This document shows positions 14,351 to 22,652 of a DNA stretch of 64,000 nt, one piece after another. Numbering within the stretch: the stretch's first letter is position 1; each line of letters starts with the position of its first letter. The notes beneath the pieces are model-generated. The model made no database searches and was not told the DNA's origin. It worked only from the letters and a program-made list of their open reading frames with translations. The position numbers were made by a program, and so were the translations under genes. This stretch comes from Hydrogenophilales bacterium (GTDB lineage: Bacteria > Pseudomonadota > Gammaproteobacteria > Burkholderiales > Thiobacillaceae): contig JADJYY010000038.1 of assembly GCA_016719465.1 (NCBI GenBank), positions 72,349 to 136,348 on the forward strand, given 5' to 3'.

Positions 14351-15424
14351 ATGGCTGAACGTACTCATGAAACCATCGAGTCCGGCACCCCGGATCCGAT
14401 GCCCTACATGCATCCCGTGATGAAGAACAACTACGGCAAGTGGGTGTATCACTCCCATCCCAAGCCGGGCGTGCTCTATCACCGCGCCGAGAATGGCGAT
14501 CAGGTCTGGACCGTCAAGGCCGGAACCCAGCGCCAGATGGACCACTACACCATCCGCAAGCTGGCCGATATCGCCGACCAGTTCGCCGATGGCTACGTGC
14601 GTTTCACCACCCGTTCCAACATCGAATACATGGTGTCCGATCAGGCCAAGGTGGAACCCCTGATCAAGGCCCTGTCCGACAATGGCTTCCCGGTCGGCGG
14701 CACCGCCAACTCCGTGTCCATGATCGCCCACACCCAGGGCTGGTTGCACTGCGACATCCCGGGTACCGATGCCTCCGGCGCGGTCAAGGCGCTGATGGAC
14801 GATCTCTACAGCGAATTCGTGAATTGCGAGATGCCCAACCGCGTCAAGCTGTCCACCTCCTGCTGCGAGATCAACTGCGGCGGCCAGGCCGACATCGCCA
14901 TCGTGATCCAGCACACCAAGCCGCCCAAGATCAACCATGACCTGGTGGCCAACGTCTGCGAGCGCCCCACCGTCGTGGCCCGCTGCCCGGTGGCCGCCAT
15001 CCGCCCCGCCCTGGTGAACGGCAAGCCTTCCCTGGAAGTGGACGAGAAGAAGTGCATCTGCTGCGGCGCCTGCTTCCCCCCCTGCCCGCCCATGCAGATC
15101 AACGACCCCGAGCATTCCAAGTTCGCCATCTGGGTCGGCGGCAAGAACTCCAATGCGCGCTCCAAGCCCACCTTCCACAAGCTGGTGGCCGCGGGCATCC
15201 CCAACAACCCGCCGCGCTGGCCCGAAGTCAGTGAAGTGGTCAAGAAGATCCTGAGCACTTACAAGGCGGATGGCCGGCCCTGGGAGCGCGTCAGCGACTG
15301 GATCGACCGCATCGGCTGGCCCGCCTTCTTCGAGAAGACCGGCCTGCCCTTCACCAAGTACCACATCGACAACTGGCGCGGTGGCCGTTCTACCCTGAAC
15401 GCTTCCACCCATATCCGCTTCTGA
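14351..15424 (+). CDS. dsrB: Reverse-type dissimilatory sulfite reductase, beta subunit
   Basis: ATG at 14351 behind GGAGA; 357 residues (a TTG at 14339 in frame is ignored). DsrB carries the catalytically active sirohaem. The cluster-binding cysteines appear as TSCCEINCGG (about 171-177) and CERPTVVARCPVAAI, and the ferredoxin insert as KKCICCGACFPPCPP. It follows dsrA by 89 bp with a hairpin between and is followed by dsrE. Length and motifs are complete, so an active enzyme is expected. Confidence 0.98.
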   Translation: MAERTHETIESGTPDPMPYMHPVMKNNYGKWVYHSHPKPGVLYHRAENGDQVWTVKAGTQRQMDHYTIRKLADIADQFADGYVRFTTRSNIEYMVSDQAKVEPLIKALSDNGFPVGGTANSVSMIAHTQGWLHCDIPGTDASGAVKALMDDLYSEFVNCEMPNRVKLSTSCCEINCGGQADIAIVIQHTKPPKINHDLVANVCERPTVVARCPVAAIRPALVNGKPSLEVDEKKCICCGACFPPCPPMQINDPEHSKFAIWVGGKNSNARSKPTFHKLVAAGIPNNPPRWPEVSEVVKKILSTYKADGRPWERVSDWIDRIGWPAFFEKTGLPFTKYHIDNWRGGRSTLNASTHIRF

Positions 15425-15430
15425 TCCAAT

Positions 15431-15455
15431 GCGGCCCCGGTCAAAACGGGGCTGC
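15431..15455 (+). promoter_or_regulatory. Intercistronic hairpin between dsrB and dsrE
   Basis: Arms GCGGCCCCG (15431-15439) and CGGGGCTGC (15447-15455), with one G-U pair, enclose a 7-nt loop GTCAAAA starting 7 nt after the dsrB stop. There is no T run. Confidence 0.6.
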
Positions 15456-15490
15456 GCGCGGGATTGATAATCGGAGATAGGGATATTCAA

Positions 15491-15850
15491 ATGAAGATCG
15501 GAATAATGGTTAGTGAAGGTCCGTACAACCACCAGGCAAGCGATACCGCTTATCTGTTCGCTCGGACGGCCATCGAAAAGGGTCACAGTGTGCCGCGCGT
15601 GTTTTTCTATCACGACGGTGTGAACAATTCGACCAGGCTTACTCAGCCGCCCCAGGATGATCGTAACGTGGTCAATCGCTGGTCCAAGTTGGCGGAAGAC
15701 CATGGCGTGGATCTGGTGGTGTGTGTCGCCGCCGGCATGCGTCGCGGCATTACGGATGACATTCTGGCGCCGGGTTTCCGGATTTCCGGCCTGGGCCAGT
15801 TGGTGGAAGCCGGCATCCAGTGCGATCGCCTGGTGACCTTCGGCGATTAA
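15491..15850 (+). CDS. dsrE: Sulfur relay protein DsrE
   Basis: ATG at 15491 (MKIGIMVSEGPYNHQASDTA) gives 119 residues; the longer frame from 15464 lacks a family match. DsrE is the catalytic subunit of the cytosolic DsrE2F2H2 hexamer that passes persulfide sulfur to DsrC. The active Cys lies exactly at residue 78 (DLVVCVAAG), the position known to be essential in Allochromatium DsrE. Its presence marks an oxidising Dsr system, as dsrEFH is absent from sulfate reducers. It is followed by dsrF after 10 bp. Confidence 0.96.
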   Translation: MKIGIMVSEGPYNHQASDTAYLFARTAIEKGHSVPRVFFYHDGVNNSTRLTQPPQDDRNVVNRWSKLAEDHGVDLVVCVAAGMRRGITDDILAPGFRISGLGQLVEAGIQCDRLVTFGD

Positions 15851-15860
15851 GGGGAACGCT

Positions 15861-16259
15861 ATGAGCGACATGATGGATGACATGGAAGGCGGCGAAGGCG
15901 TCGTCAAGAAGTTCATGTTTGTCAACCGCAAGGCGCCGCACGGCACCGTTTATGCCCTGGAAGGCCTGGAGGTGGTGTTGATCTCCGCCGCCTTCGATCA
16001 GGACGTGAGCATGGTGTTCACTGACGACGGCGTCTACGAGTTGATCAAGGGCATGAATACCAAGGGCATCGAGGTCAAGGATTTCTCCAAGACCTACCGT
16101 GCTCTCGAGGGCTACGACATCGAAAAGCTGTATGTCGAAAAGACCTCCATGGATGCGCGCGGCCTCACCGAGGACGACCTGATCGTGGATGTGACCGTTC
16201 TTGACAGCGCCGAGATGGCCAGCCTCATGGCTGAGCAGGATGTTGTCATCAGCTTCTGA
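15861..16259 (+). CDS. dsrF: Sulfur relay protein DsrF
   Basis: 132 residues with the DsrE/F-like fold (KKFMFVNRKAPHGTVYALEGLEVVLISAAFDQDVSMVFTD). No cysteine is present, as expected for the structural F subunit, which sits with DsrE and DsrH in the hexamer. It lies 10 bp after dsrE and 11 bp before dsrH. The acidic N-terminal extension MSDMMDDMEGGEG is slightly longer than in TusC-type relatives. Confidence 0.95.
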   Translation: MSDMMDDMEGGEGVVKKFMFVNRKAPHGTVYALEGLEVVLISAAFDQDVSMVFTDDGVYELIKGMNTKGIEVKDFSKTYRALEGYDIEKLYVEKTSMDARGLTEDDLIVDVTVLDSAEMASLMAEQDVVISF

Positions 16260-16270
16260 GGAAAACGAAC

Positions 16271-16570
16271 ATGCTGCATATCGTTAACAAATCGGCCACT
16301 GAGCGGAACTCCCTCGAGAGTTGCCTGCGCATGGCCACCAAAGGTTCCGCCGTATTGCTGATCGAGGATGCCGTTTACGCGGTGACCAGCGGCGGTGAGG
16401 CGGCGGCAAAAATCCAGGCGGCCATGCCCGACCTTCAGATTTATGCCCTGGGTCCCGACCTGGAAGCGCGCGGCATGGCCGGGCGCGTTCTGGATGGGGT
16501 GAAGCTGGTGGATTACGGTGGTTTTGTGGATCTGGTGACGGAACACAACACCTGTCAGTCCTGGCTGTAA
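16271..16570 (+). CDS. dsrH: Sulfur relay protein DsrH
   Basis: 99 residues (MLHIVNKSATERNSLESCLR), related to TusB. A single N-terminal Cys at residue 18 corresponds to the conserved DsrH cysteine, and the second Cys is near the end (HNTCQSWL). DsrH completes the DsrEFH hexamer that loads DsrC with sulfur. It stands 11 bp after dsrF and 26 bp before dsrC, in the usual order. Confidence 0.95.
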   Translation: MLHIVNKSATERNSLESCLRMATKGSAVLLIEDAVYAVTSGGEAAAKIQAAMPDLQIYALGPDLEARGMAGRVLDGVKLVDYGGFVDLVTEHNTCQSWL

Positions 16571-16596
16571 TTTTTGTTCGTTTAAGGAGAAATGCT

Positions 16597-16932
16597 ATGC
16601 CTATGGTCGAAGTTGCTGGCAAGTCGTTCGAAGTCGATGAAGAGGGTTATCTGACCAATCTGGCCGACTGGAATAAGGAAATCGGTGAGTACCTGGCCAA
16701 GGATGAAAAGGTCGAGTTGACCGACAGCCACTGGGAAGTAATCAACTTCCTGCGCGAGTACTACGAGGAGTATCAGATCGCTCCCGCCGTGCGCGTGCTG
16801 ACCAAGGCTGTCGCCAAGAAGCTGGGTCCGGACAAGGGCAACAACAAGTATCTGTACGAACTGTTCCCCTACGGTCCCGCCAAGCAGGCCTGCAAGATCG
16901 CCGGCCTGCCCAAGCCGACCGGCTGCATCTGA
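16597..16932 (+). CDS. dsrC: Sulfur carrier protein DsrC
   Basis: 111 residues, full length, with strong AAGGAGA ribosome site. DsrC is the protein substrate of DsrAB: sulfur is bound on its flexible C-terminal arm. Both redox cysteines are present, Cys99 (AKQACKIAG) and the penultimate Cys110 (KPTGCI), so it can form the intramolecular disulfide and the trisulfide intermediate. Compare the Cys-less paralogue at 11416. A strong hairpin follows before dsrM, consistent with DsrC being needed in larger amounts than the membrane proteins. Confidence 0.98.
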   Translation: MPMVEVAGKSFEVDEEGYLTNLADWNKEIGEYLAKDEKVELTDSHWEVINFLREYYEEYQIAPAVRVLTKAVAKKLGPDKGNNKYLYELFPYGPAKQACKIAGLPKPTGCI

Positions 16933-16952
16933 TCGCTCGCTTGAACGATTGG

Positions 16953-16974
16953 CCCGGCGGGCTCGCCCGCCGGG
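16953..16974 (+). promoter_or_regulatory. Strong intercistronic hairpin between dsrC and dsrM
   Basis: Perfect 9-bp GC arms CCCGGCGGG (16953-16961) and CCCGCCGGG (16966-16974) close a CTCG loop 20 nt after the dsrC stop, with no T run. It could slow or protect the mRNA end and set the ratio of DsrA-C to DsrM-P. Confidence 0.7.
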
Positions 16975-17061
16975 TGTCAGGTTGCGTTGAGTGTTCCGGC
17001 TTCGCCGGGAGTGTTCTGTCTTGATCCGCAATATCGATCTGCCCGACATGCAGAGGAACGG

Positions 17062-17799
17062 ATGACTTCGCTGACGGTTTTCTACACAACCCTGTTCTAC
17101 TTCGCCACGCTGGTTCTGATTGGCGGGGTCGCCTACAGGATTTACGAGTACAGCCGCACACCGGCTCCCCTCAAGATACCCACCACGCCCGCGCCCACGA
17201 GCAACGCGGGAGTGGTCGTTCGCATGGCGCGCGAAGTCGTGCTGTTCGAGTCCCTGTTCAAATCCAACAAGTGGATCTGGATCTTTGGCTGGCTGTTTCA
17301 TGTGGGCCTGGCCGTGGTCCTGTTGCGCCACGTGCGCTACTTCCAGGAGCCGGCCTGGTTCTGGGTGGAATTCATCCAGCCCTTCGGCAAGTACGCCAGC
17401 TTCATCATGGTCGCCGGCCTCGCGGGCCTGTGGGCGCGACGCTTCCTGGTGGATCGGGTGCGCTACATCTCCACGCCTTCCGACCACCTGATGCTGGCCC
17501 TGCTCGTCGCCATCGGCCTGTCCGGCATGATGATGACCTTCGTGTCCCACACCGACATCGTCGCCCTCAAGGCCTTCATGCTGGGATTGATGACCTTCGA
17601 TTTCCAGCCCATGCCCGCCGACGGCGTCCTGATGGTCCACCTGGGCCTGGTGGCCCTGCTGATGATCATCTTCCCCATCAGCAAGCTGTTGCACGCACCC
17701 GGTATCTTCTTCAGTCCGACCCGCAATCAGGCCGACAACCCGCGCGAACAGCGCCATCTCGCTCCCTGGGCCGCCGCCCTGGAACGCAACAAGTCCTGA
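17062..17799 (+). CDS. dsrM: DsrMKJOP complex haem b membrane subunit DsrM
   Basis: ATG at 17062 behind AGAGGAACGG gives 245 residues; the in-frame start at 16987 is not supported. A NarI-like membrane protein with about five transmembrane helices (for example TLFYFATLVLIGGVAYRIY, GWLFHVGLAVVLLRH, HLGLVALLMIIFPISKLLH), with His residues in helices that can bind two haems b. It transfers electrons between the quinone pool and DsrK. The last residues form a hydrophilic cytosolic tail. Confidence 0.95.
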   Translation: MTSLTVFYTTLFYFATLVLIGGVAYRIYEYSRTPAPLKIPTTPAPTSNAGVVVRMAREVVLFESLFKSNKWIWIFGWLFHVGLAVVLLRHVRYFQEPAWFWVEFIQPFGKYASFIMVAGLAGLWARRFLVDRVRYISTPSDHLMLALLVAIGLSGMMMTFVSHTDIVALKAFMLGLMTFDFQPMPADGVLMVHLGLVALLMIIFPISKLLHAPGIFFSPTRNQADNPREQRHLAPWAAALERNKS

Positions 17800-17850
17800 C
17801 GCCGGCGGTTGATCGCATACTGAACAGCGCAAGAGAGATAAGGAGCAAAC

Positions 17851-19374
17851 GTGGCCGGTCCCCAGTTTGAAGTTCCCACCCTGACGGAATACACGGAAGT
17901 CCCCAAGATCAGGGAAGGGGCGATGTCGCATCTGAAATCCTTCGTCGCGGCCGAGACCTCCCAGTCCTACCTGGGTTATCCCCATCAGTTGCCGGCGGAC
18001 TGGAAGGAGCGTGCCCTCGACCGCATGGGGCAGGTGCTGGAAAAGTTCCGTTCCGTGCGCGTATTCATGGATGCCTGCGTGCATTGCGGCGCCTGCACCG
18101 ACAAGTGCCACTATTTCCTCGGCACCGCCGACCCCAACAACATGCCGGTCGCGCGTCAGGAGTTGATGCGCAAGGTCTATCGCCGCTATTTCACCCTGCC
18201 GGGCAAGATCGCCCCGTGGCTGGTGGGCGCCGAGGACCTCACCGAGGAAACCCTCGGCAAGTGGTACAACTACTATCACCAGTGCTCCGAGTGCCGCCGC
18301 TGTTCCGTGTACTGCCCCTATGGCATCGACACCGCCGAGATCACCATGGCCGGGCGCGAGATCCTCAACTACGTGGGCATCGGCCAGAAGTACTCCAGCG
18401 AGATCCTGGTCAAGGTGCAGAAGATCGGCAACAACCTGGGCCTGCCCGGCCCCGCCCTGGAAGACACCCTGGCCGGCCTGGAAGAAGACATCGAGGCGGA
18501 TACCGGCGTGCCCGTCAAAATGCCGCTCAATGTGAAGGGCGCCGAGATCCTGCTGGTCACGCCGTCGGCCGACTTCTTCTCCGAGCCCCATGTGGAATCC
18601 CTGATCGGCTATGCCAAGGTGTTCCATGCCGCCGGCGTGTCCTGGACCCTGTCCACCCACGCCTCCGAGGCGGGCAACTTCGGCCTGTTCAACGGCAATT
18701 ACGAGACCATGCGTAATGTCGCCATGCGCATCCGCGACGCGGCCCTGGAACTGGGCGTCAAGCGCATCATCGTCGGCGAGTGCGGGCACGCCTGGCGCGT
18801 GGCCTACGCCTACTGGAATACCCTGACCGGCATTGGCTGGGGCGGTGACGATCCCTTCGCCAAGCAGTTGCGCGATCAGCTTGACATGCGTTACCCGCAG
18901 CCCATGCACATCTGCGAATACACCTGGGACCTGATCGAGAAGGGGGCGCTGAAGTTCGACAAGTCCCTCAACGACGATCGAGTCATCACCTTCCACGATT
19001 CCTGCAACGTGGCGCGCGGTTCGCGCATGGGCGACGAACCCGGTGGCCAGTTCACCATCCCGCGCAACATCATCCGGGCGGTGGCCAACCACTACCAGGA
19101 CATGGCGGCGGAAACCATCGGCGAAGGCACGTTCTGTTGCGGCGGCGGCGGCGGCATGCTGACCGACGACCTGATCGAGGCGCGGGTCAAGGGCGCCCTG
19201 CCACGCATGAACGCCTACAACAATGTGGTGCGGAGCGACGGGGTGAACTTCCTGGCGCTGATCTGCGCCATCTGCAAGGCCCAGTTCACCAAGGTCTTGC
19301 CGTATTACGGATTTGATCGAAACTCGGTTGGCGGCGTGCATCAGCTGGTCAGCACGGCCATCAAGCTGGATTGA
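17851..19374 (+). CDS. dsrK: DsrMKJOP complex iron-sulfur subunit DsrK
   Basis: GTG start at 17851 after AAGGAG; 507 residues. An HdrD-like protein thought to oxidise or reduce DsrC. Two ferredoxin-type clusters are visible (CVHCGACTDKCHYF and CSECRRCSVYCPYGID), followed by CCG-domain cysteines for the catalytic noncubane-type cluster (GECGHAW, DSCNVARG, FCCGGGGGM and the late ICAICKAQF). It lies on the cytosolic face and partners DsrM. Complete and in the normal order. Confidence 0.96.
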   Translation: MAGPQFEVPTLTEYTEVPKIREGAMSHLKSFVAAETSQSYLGYPHQLPADWKERALDRMGQVLEKFRSVRVFMDACVHCGACTDKCHYFLGTADPNNMPVARQELMRKVYRRYFTLPGKIAPWLVGAEDLTEETLGKWYNYYHQCSECRRCSVYCPYGIDTAEITMAGREILNYVGIGQKYSSEILVKVQKIGNNLGLPGPALEDTLAGLEEDIEADTGVPVKMPLNVKGAEILLVTPSADFFSEPHVESLIGYAKVFHAAGVSWTLSTHASEAGNFGLFNGNYETMRNVAMRIRDAALELGVKRIIVGECGHAWRVAYAYWNTLTGIGWGGDDPFAKQLRDQLDMRYPQPMHICEYTWDLIEKGALKFDKSLNDDRVITFHDSCNVARGSRMGDEPGGQFTIPRNIIRAVANHYQDMAAETIGEGTFCCGGGGGMLTDDLIEARVKGALPRMNAYNNVVRSDGVNFLALICAICKAQFTKVLPYYGFDRNSVGGVHQLVSTAIKLD

Positions 19375-19412
19375 TACGAGACCAGCAGTAGCGGATTTGA
19401 GGCAACATTGGC

Positions 19413-19430
19413 GGCACGGGGTTCCGTGCC
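19413..19430 (+). promoter_or_regulatory. Intercistronic hairpin between dsrK and dsrL
   Basis: Arms GGCACGG (19413-19419) and CCGTGCC (19424-19430) with loop GGTT, extended by TTG/CAA outside a small bulge, lie in the 118-bp dsrK-dsrL gap. No T run. Confidence 0.5.
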
Positions 19431-19492
19431 AACCCGAGTAGCAGCGTGGTTTGGTGCTCGCGCCGCACGAATTTGACGATAGGAGAGCGAAG

Positions 19493-21451
19493 ATGGCTGT
19501 CACATCCAAGGATGTAAAGAAAACCGAAGGTTTGACCTGGCGCCGTTACAAGGACGGCGAGACCGAGGAAAACTATCGCCGTTCCCAGGAAAAGATTTTC
19601 CAGGCCAGCTGGTCGCACAAGTGCCCGGAGTATGTGCTTTCCACCGCGCCCTGCCAGGGCTCCTGCCCCGCCGGCGAGGATATCCGCGGCTACCTGAACA
19701 TCGTGCGCGGCATCGAGAAGCCCACCGGCGGCCAGAGCTGGCAGGAATACGCCTTCCGTCGTCTCACCACCGCCAACCCCTTCCCGGCCGTCATGGGCCG
19801 TGTCTGCCCGGCTCCCTGCGAGTCCGGCTGCAACCGCAACATGGTGGAAGAAAACGTCGGCATCAACTCCGTCGAGCACTTCCTCGGCAACTGGGCCCTG
19901 GACAACAACATCGGCTTCGAGAAGCCGGCCAGTGAAACCGGCAAGAAGGTCGCCATCATCGGTGGCGGCCCCGCCGGCCTGGCGGCGGCCTACCAGTTGC
20001 GCCGCCTGGGCCATGGCGCCACCATTTTCGACGACCACGCCGAACTCGGCGGCATGATGCGCTACGGCATCCCCGGCTTCCGGACGCCGCGCGAGGTGCT
20101 GGACGGCGAGATCAAGCGCATCATCGACATGGGCGTGGACACCCGCCTGAACTGCCGCATCGGCACCGACGTTCCCATGGAGCAGATCGAGAAGGAATAC
20201 GACGCCATCCTGATCGCCCTGGGCGCCCAGGGTGGCCGTAGCCTGCCGGTCGACGGCGCCGACGCGCCCAACTGCGTGACCGCCATGTCCTTCCTGCGCG
20301 CCTTCAACGAAGGCCGCCTGCAGCATGTCGGCAACAAGGTGGTGGTCATCGGCGGTGGCGACACCTCCATCGACGTGGCGACCGTCGCCCGCCGCCTCGG
20401 CAAGATCACCAACGCCTCCACCACCGACCTGCCGGAAATGGTGCTGGCCGGCCATGCCGCCCATGACGTCGCCTCCATCGCCGCCCGCCAGGGTGTCGAC
20501 GTGGTGCTGATCTCCCGCGCCACCATCGACAAGATGGCCGCCAACAAGCATGAAGTGGAGCAGGCCAAGTCCGAAGGCATCGAGATCATCGGCGGCGTGA
20601 CCCCCGTCGCCGTGATCAGGGGCGCCGACGGTCGCGCCACCGCCCTGCGCGTGGCCGAGTTCGAGATGGTCGGCAACGAGACCAGGATCAAGGAAGGCAC
20701 CGAGTACGACATCACCGGCGACCTGATCGTCTCCGCCATCGGCCAGGCCGTCGATTTCACCGGCCTGGAAGATTTCAACAACAACAAGGGCCTGATCCGC
20801 GCCGACAAGAACTACCGCTTCCCCAACAAGCCCAATGTTTTCGTCGCCGGCGACGTGATCCGTCCCCATCTACTGACCACCGCCATCGGCCACGCCCGCA
20901 TCTGCGTCGATGGCATCGACGCCTTCCTGCGCGGCGACGAACTCGACCGTCGCCCCAAGGTGGACGTCTCCCATTGGGACATGGTGCGCAAGTGGGTCGA
21001 ATCCGGCCACGAGTACAAGGAACATCATGGCCCGGATTGGGGTTCCGCCGACTGGAAGGATACCCTGCACAACTACGAGGATCGTTCCCAGCGCTACGTG
21101 ATTCCGTCCACCGAGATGTTCCTGGGTCACTTCCTCAAGACCCCGCGCAACCAGCGTGGCGTGACGGTGCTGGACAAGGACTCCGCCCTGGGCAACTTCG
21201 AGGATCGGCTGCATGCTCTCGACGAGAAACAGGTCGTGAGCGAGGCCAAGCGCTGCATGTCCTGCGGCCTGTGCTTCGAGTGCGACAACTGCGTGGTCTA
21301 CTGCCCGATGACCGCTGTGTTCAAGGTCAAGAAAAAGGACAACCCCACCACCGGCCGCTATGTGGACACCGACTACACCAAGTGCATCGGCTGCCACATT
21401 TGCGCGGATGTGTGCCCCACCGGCTACATCGTCATGGGTATGGGTGAGTAA
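19493..21451 (+). CDS. dsrL: Iron-sulfur flavoprotein DsrL, NAD(P)H-linked partner of rDsrAB
   Basis: ATG at 19493 behind AGGAGAG; 652 residues. It resembles the small subunit of glutamate synthase with an added C-terminal ferredoxin domain. N-terminal cysteines (CPEYVLSTAPCQGSCPAGEDI) bind clusters, GGGPAGLAAAYQLRRLG binds FAD, GGGDTSIDVATVARRLG binds NAD(P)H, and two [4Fe-4S] motifs close the protein (CMSCGLCFECDNC, CIGCHICADVCPTG). In sulfur oxidisers DsrL takes electrons from DsrAB to NAD+. Its presence is the best single marker that this Dsr system runs in the oxidative direction. Confidence 0.96.
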   Translation: MAVTSKDVKKTEGLTWRRYKDGETEENYRRSQEKIFQASWSHKCPEYVLSTAPCQGSCPAGEDIRGYLNIVRGIEKPTGGQSWQEYAFRRLTTANPFPAVMGRVCPAPCESGCNRNMVEENVGINSVEHFLGNWALDNNIGFEKPASETGKKVAIIGGGPAGLAAAYQLRRLGHGATIFDDHAELGGMMRYGIPGFRTPREVLDGEIKRIIDMGVDTRLNCRIGTDVPMEQIEKEYDAILIALGAQGGRSLPVDGADAPNCVTAMSFLRAFNEGRLQHVGNKVVVIGGGDTSIDVATVARRLGKITNASTTDLPEMVLAGHAAHDVASIAARQGVDVVLISRATIDKMAANKHEVEQAKSEGIEIIGGVTPVAVIRGADGRATALRVAEFEMVGNETRIKEGTEYDITGDLIVSAIGQAVDFTGLEDFNNNKGLIRADKNYRFPNKPNVFVAGDVIRPHLLTTAIGHARICVDGIDAFLRGDELDRRPKVDVSHWDMVRKWVESGHEYKEHHGPDWGSADWKDTLHNYEDRSQRYVIPSTEMFLGHFLKTPRNQRGVTVLDKDSALGNFEDRLHALDEKQVVSEAKRCMSCGLCFECDNCVVYCPMTAVFKVKKKDNPTTGRYVDTDYTKCIGCHICADVCPTGYIVMGMGE

Positions 21452-21468
21452 TCAAAAGGATGAATGGC

Positions 21469-21906
21469 ATGGCGAAACTGGCCGGTTGTTTGCGCGCGGG
21501 GCTGCGCCTGGCCGTCCTCGCTGGCGTGGCGGCCCTGATGGCCGCCCCGTCCAGCGAGGCGGTGGCGGGCGTGGATCTGCCCAAGCTGGAGCGTGGCAAG
21601 GGCGAGAAGTGCGTGGAGGACACGCAGTTCATGCGTCGCAACCACATGGATCTGCTCAAGCACCAGCGTGACGAGACGATGCGCAAGGGCATCCGCACCA
21701 CCAGGCACAGCCTGAAGCGGTGCGTGGAATGCCATGCCAGCGAGAAGACCGGCAGCGTGGCGGCCAGCAAGGAGGATTTTTGCGCGGCCTGCCACAGCTA
21801 TGCCAGCGTCAAGCTGGACTGCTGGGACTGCCATGCCACCCGGCCCGGGAAAAAATCGGCCGCCTCGCCTCACGTGCCTTCCCAGGTCAACGGAGGCGGG
21901 CAATGA
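21469..21906 (+). CDS. dsrJ: Periplasmic triheme cytochrome DsrJ
   Basis: ATG at 21469, 8 nt after AAGGA, is preferred over 21460, which overlaps that ribosome site; about 145 residues. An uncleaved or cleaved N-terminal signal segment (LRLAVLAGVAALMAAPSSEA) precedes three haem c sites: CVECH, CAACH and CWDCH. An extra Cys (GEKCVEDTQF) matches the position that supplies an unusual Cys/His axial ligand in DsrJ. It is the periplasmic component of DsrMKJOP. Its stop overlaps the dsrO start (ATGA). Confidence 0.95.
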   Translation: MAKLAGCLRAGLRLAVLAGVAALMAAPSSEAVAGVDLPKLERGKGEKCVEDTQFMRRNHMDLLKHQRDETMRKGIRTTRHSLKRCVECHASEKTGSVAASKEDFCAACHSYASVKLDCWDCHATRPGKKSAASPHVPSQVNGGGQ

Positions 21907-22649
21907 GCGAGCACAACAAGCGGGACACCATGCAAGAGCGTCGTGATTTTCTCAAGGCCGGAGCCGTCATGGCCGGCGCCACCGCGGCATCCGGTGTGCT
22001 GGTCTACAGCGTCGCCCACAGCCGCGCGCCCGAGGAAGGCGCCTCGGCCAGCAAGCGCTGGGGCATGCTCATCGACACCAGCAAGTGCGGCGACGGCTGC
22101 AACGACTGCGTCACCGCCTGCAATACCGAGAACGGCCTTTCCGGCGAGACGGGTCCCCAGGACTCGCAATACATCCGCAAGCTGAATATCAAGGATCTGC
22201 GCAACGGACGTGTGCACGAACTGCCCATGCTCTGCCAGCATTGCGAACATCCGCCCTGCGTCGATGTGTGCCCAACCGGCGCATCCATGCGGCGCGCCGA
22301 CGGCATCGTGCTGGTGGATCGCCATATCTGCATCGGCTGCCGCTATTGCATGATGGCCTGCCCGTACAAGGCCCGCTCCTTCGTGCATGAACCGCTTACC
22401 GACCAGAATCCGGAGGTGCCGCGCGGAAAAGGCTGCGTCGAGTCCTGCACGTTCTGCGTGCAGCGCGTGGATCGGGATGAACAACCCGCCTGCGTCGAGG
22501 CCTGCAATGCCAAGGGACACCAGGCGATGGTATTCGGCGATCTGAAGGATCCCGAGAGCGCGATCGCCAAGGCCCTCAAGAGCCAGGCCAGCACCGAGGT
22601 CCGCGCCGACCTGGGCCTCAACACCGGCGTTCGTTATCAGGGGATCTAA
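21903..22649 (+). CDS. dsrO: Periplasmic ferredoxin-like iron-sulfur protein DsrO
   Basis: ATG at 21903 gives 248 residues; the upstream continuation to 21720 is in dsrJ territory and not used. A Tat signal is visible (ERRDFLKAGAVMAGATAASG), so it is exported folded. Four ferredoxin-type cluster motifs can be counted (CGDGCNDCVTAC, CQHCEHPPCVDVCP, CIGCRYCMMACP, CTFCVQ...CVEAC). It pairs with DsrP as in other Fe-S/NrfD modules and passes electrons on the periplasmic side. Confidence 0.96.
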   Translation: MSEHNKRDTMQERRDFLKAGAVMAGATAASGVLVYSVAHSRAPEEGASASKRWGMLIDTSKCGDGCNDCVTACNTENGLSGETGPQDSQYIRKLNIKDLRNGRVHELPMLCQHCEHPPCVDVCPTGASMRRADGIVLVDRHICIGCRYCMMACPYKARSFVHEPLTDQNPEVPRGKGCVESCTFCVQRVDRDEQPACVEACNAKGHQAMVFGDLKDPESAIAKALKSQASTEVRADLGLNTGVRYQGI

Positions 22650-22652
22650 GTC

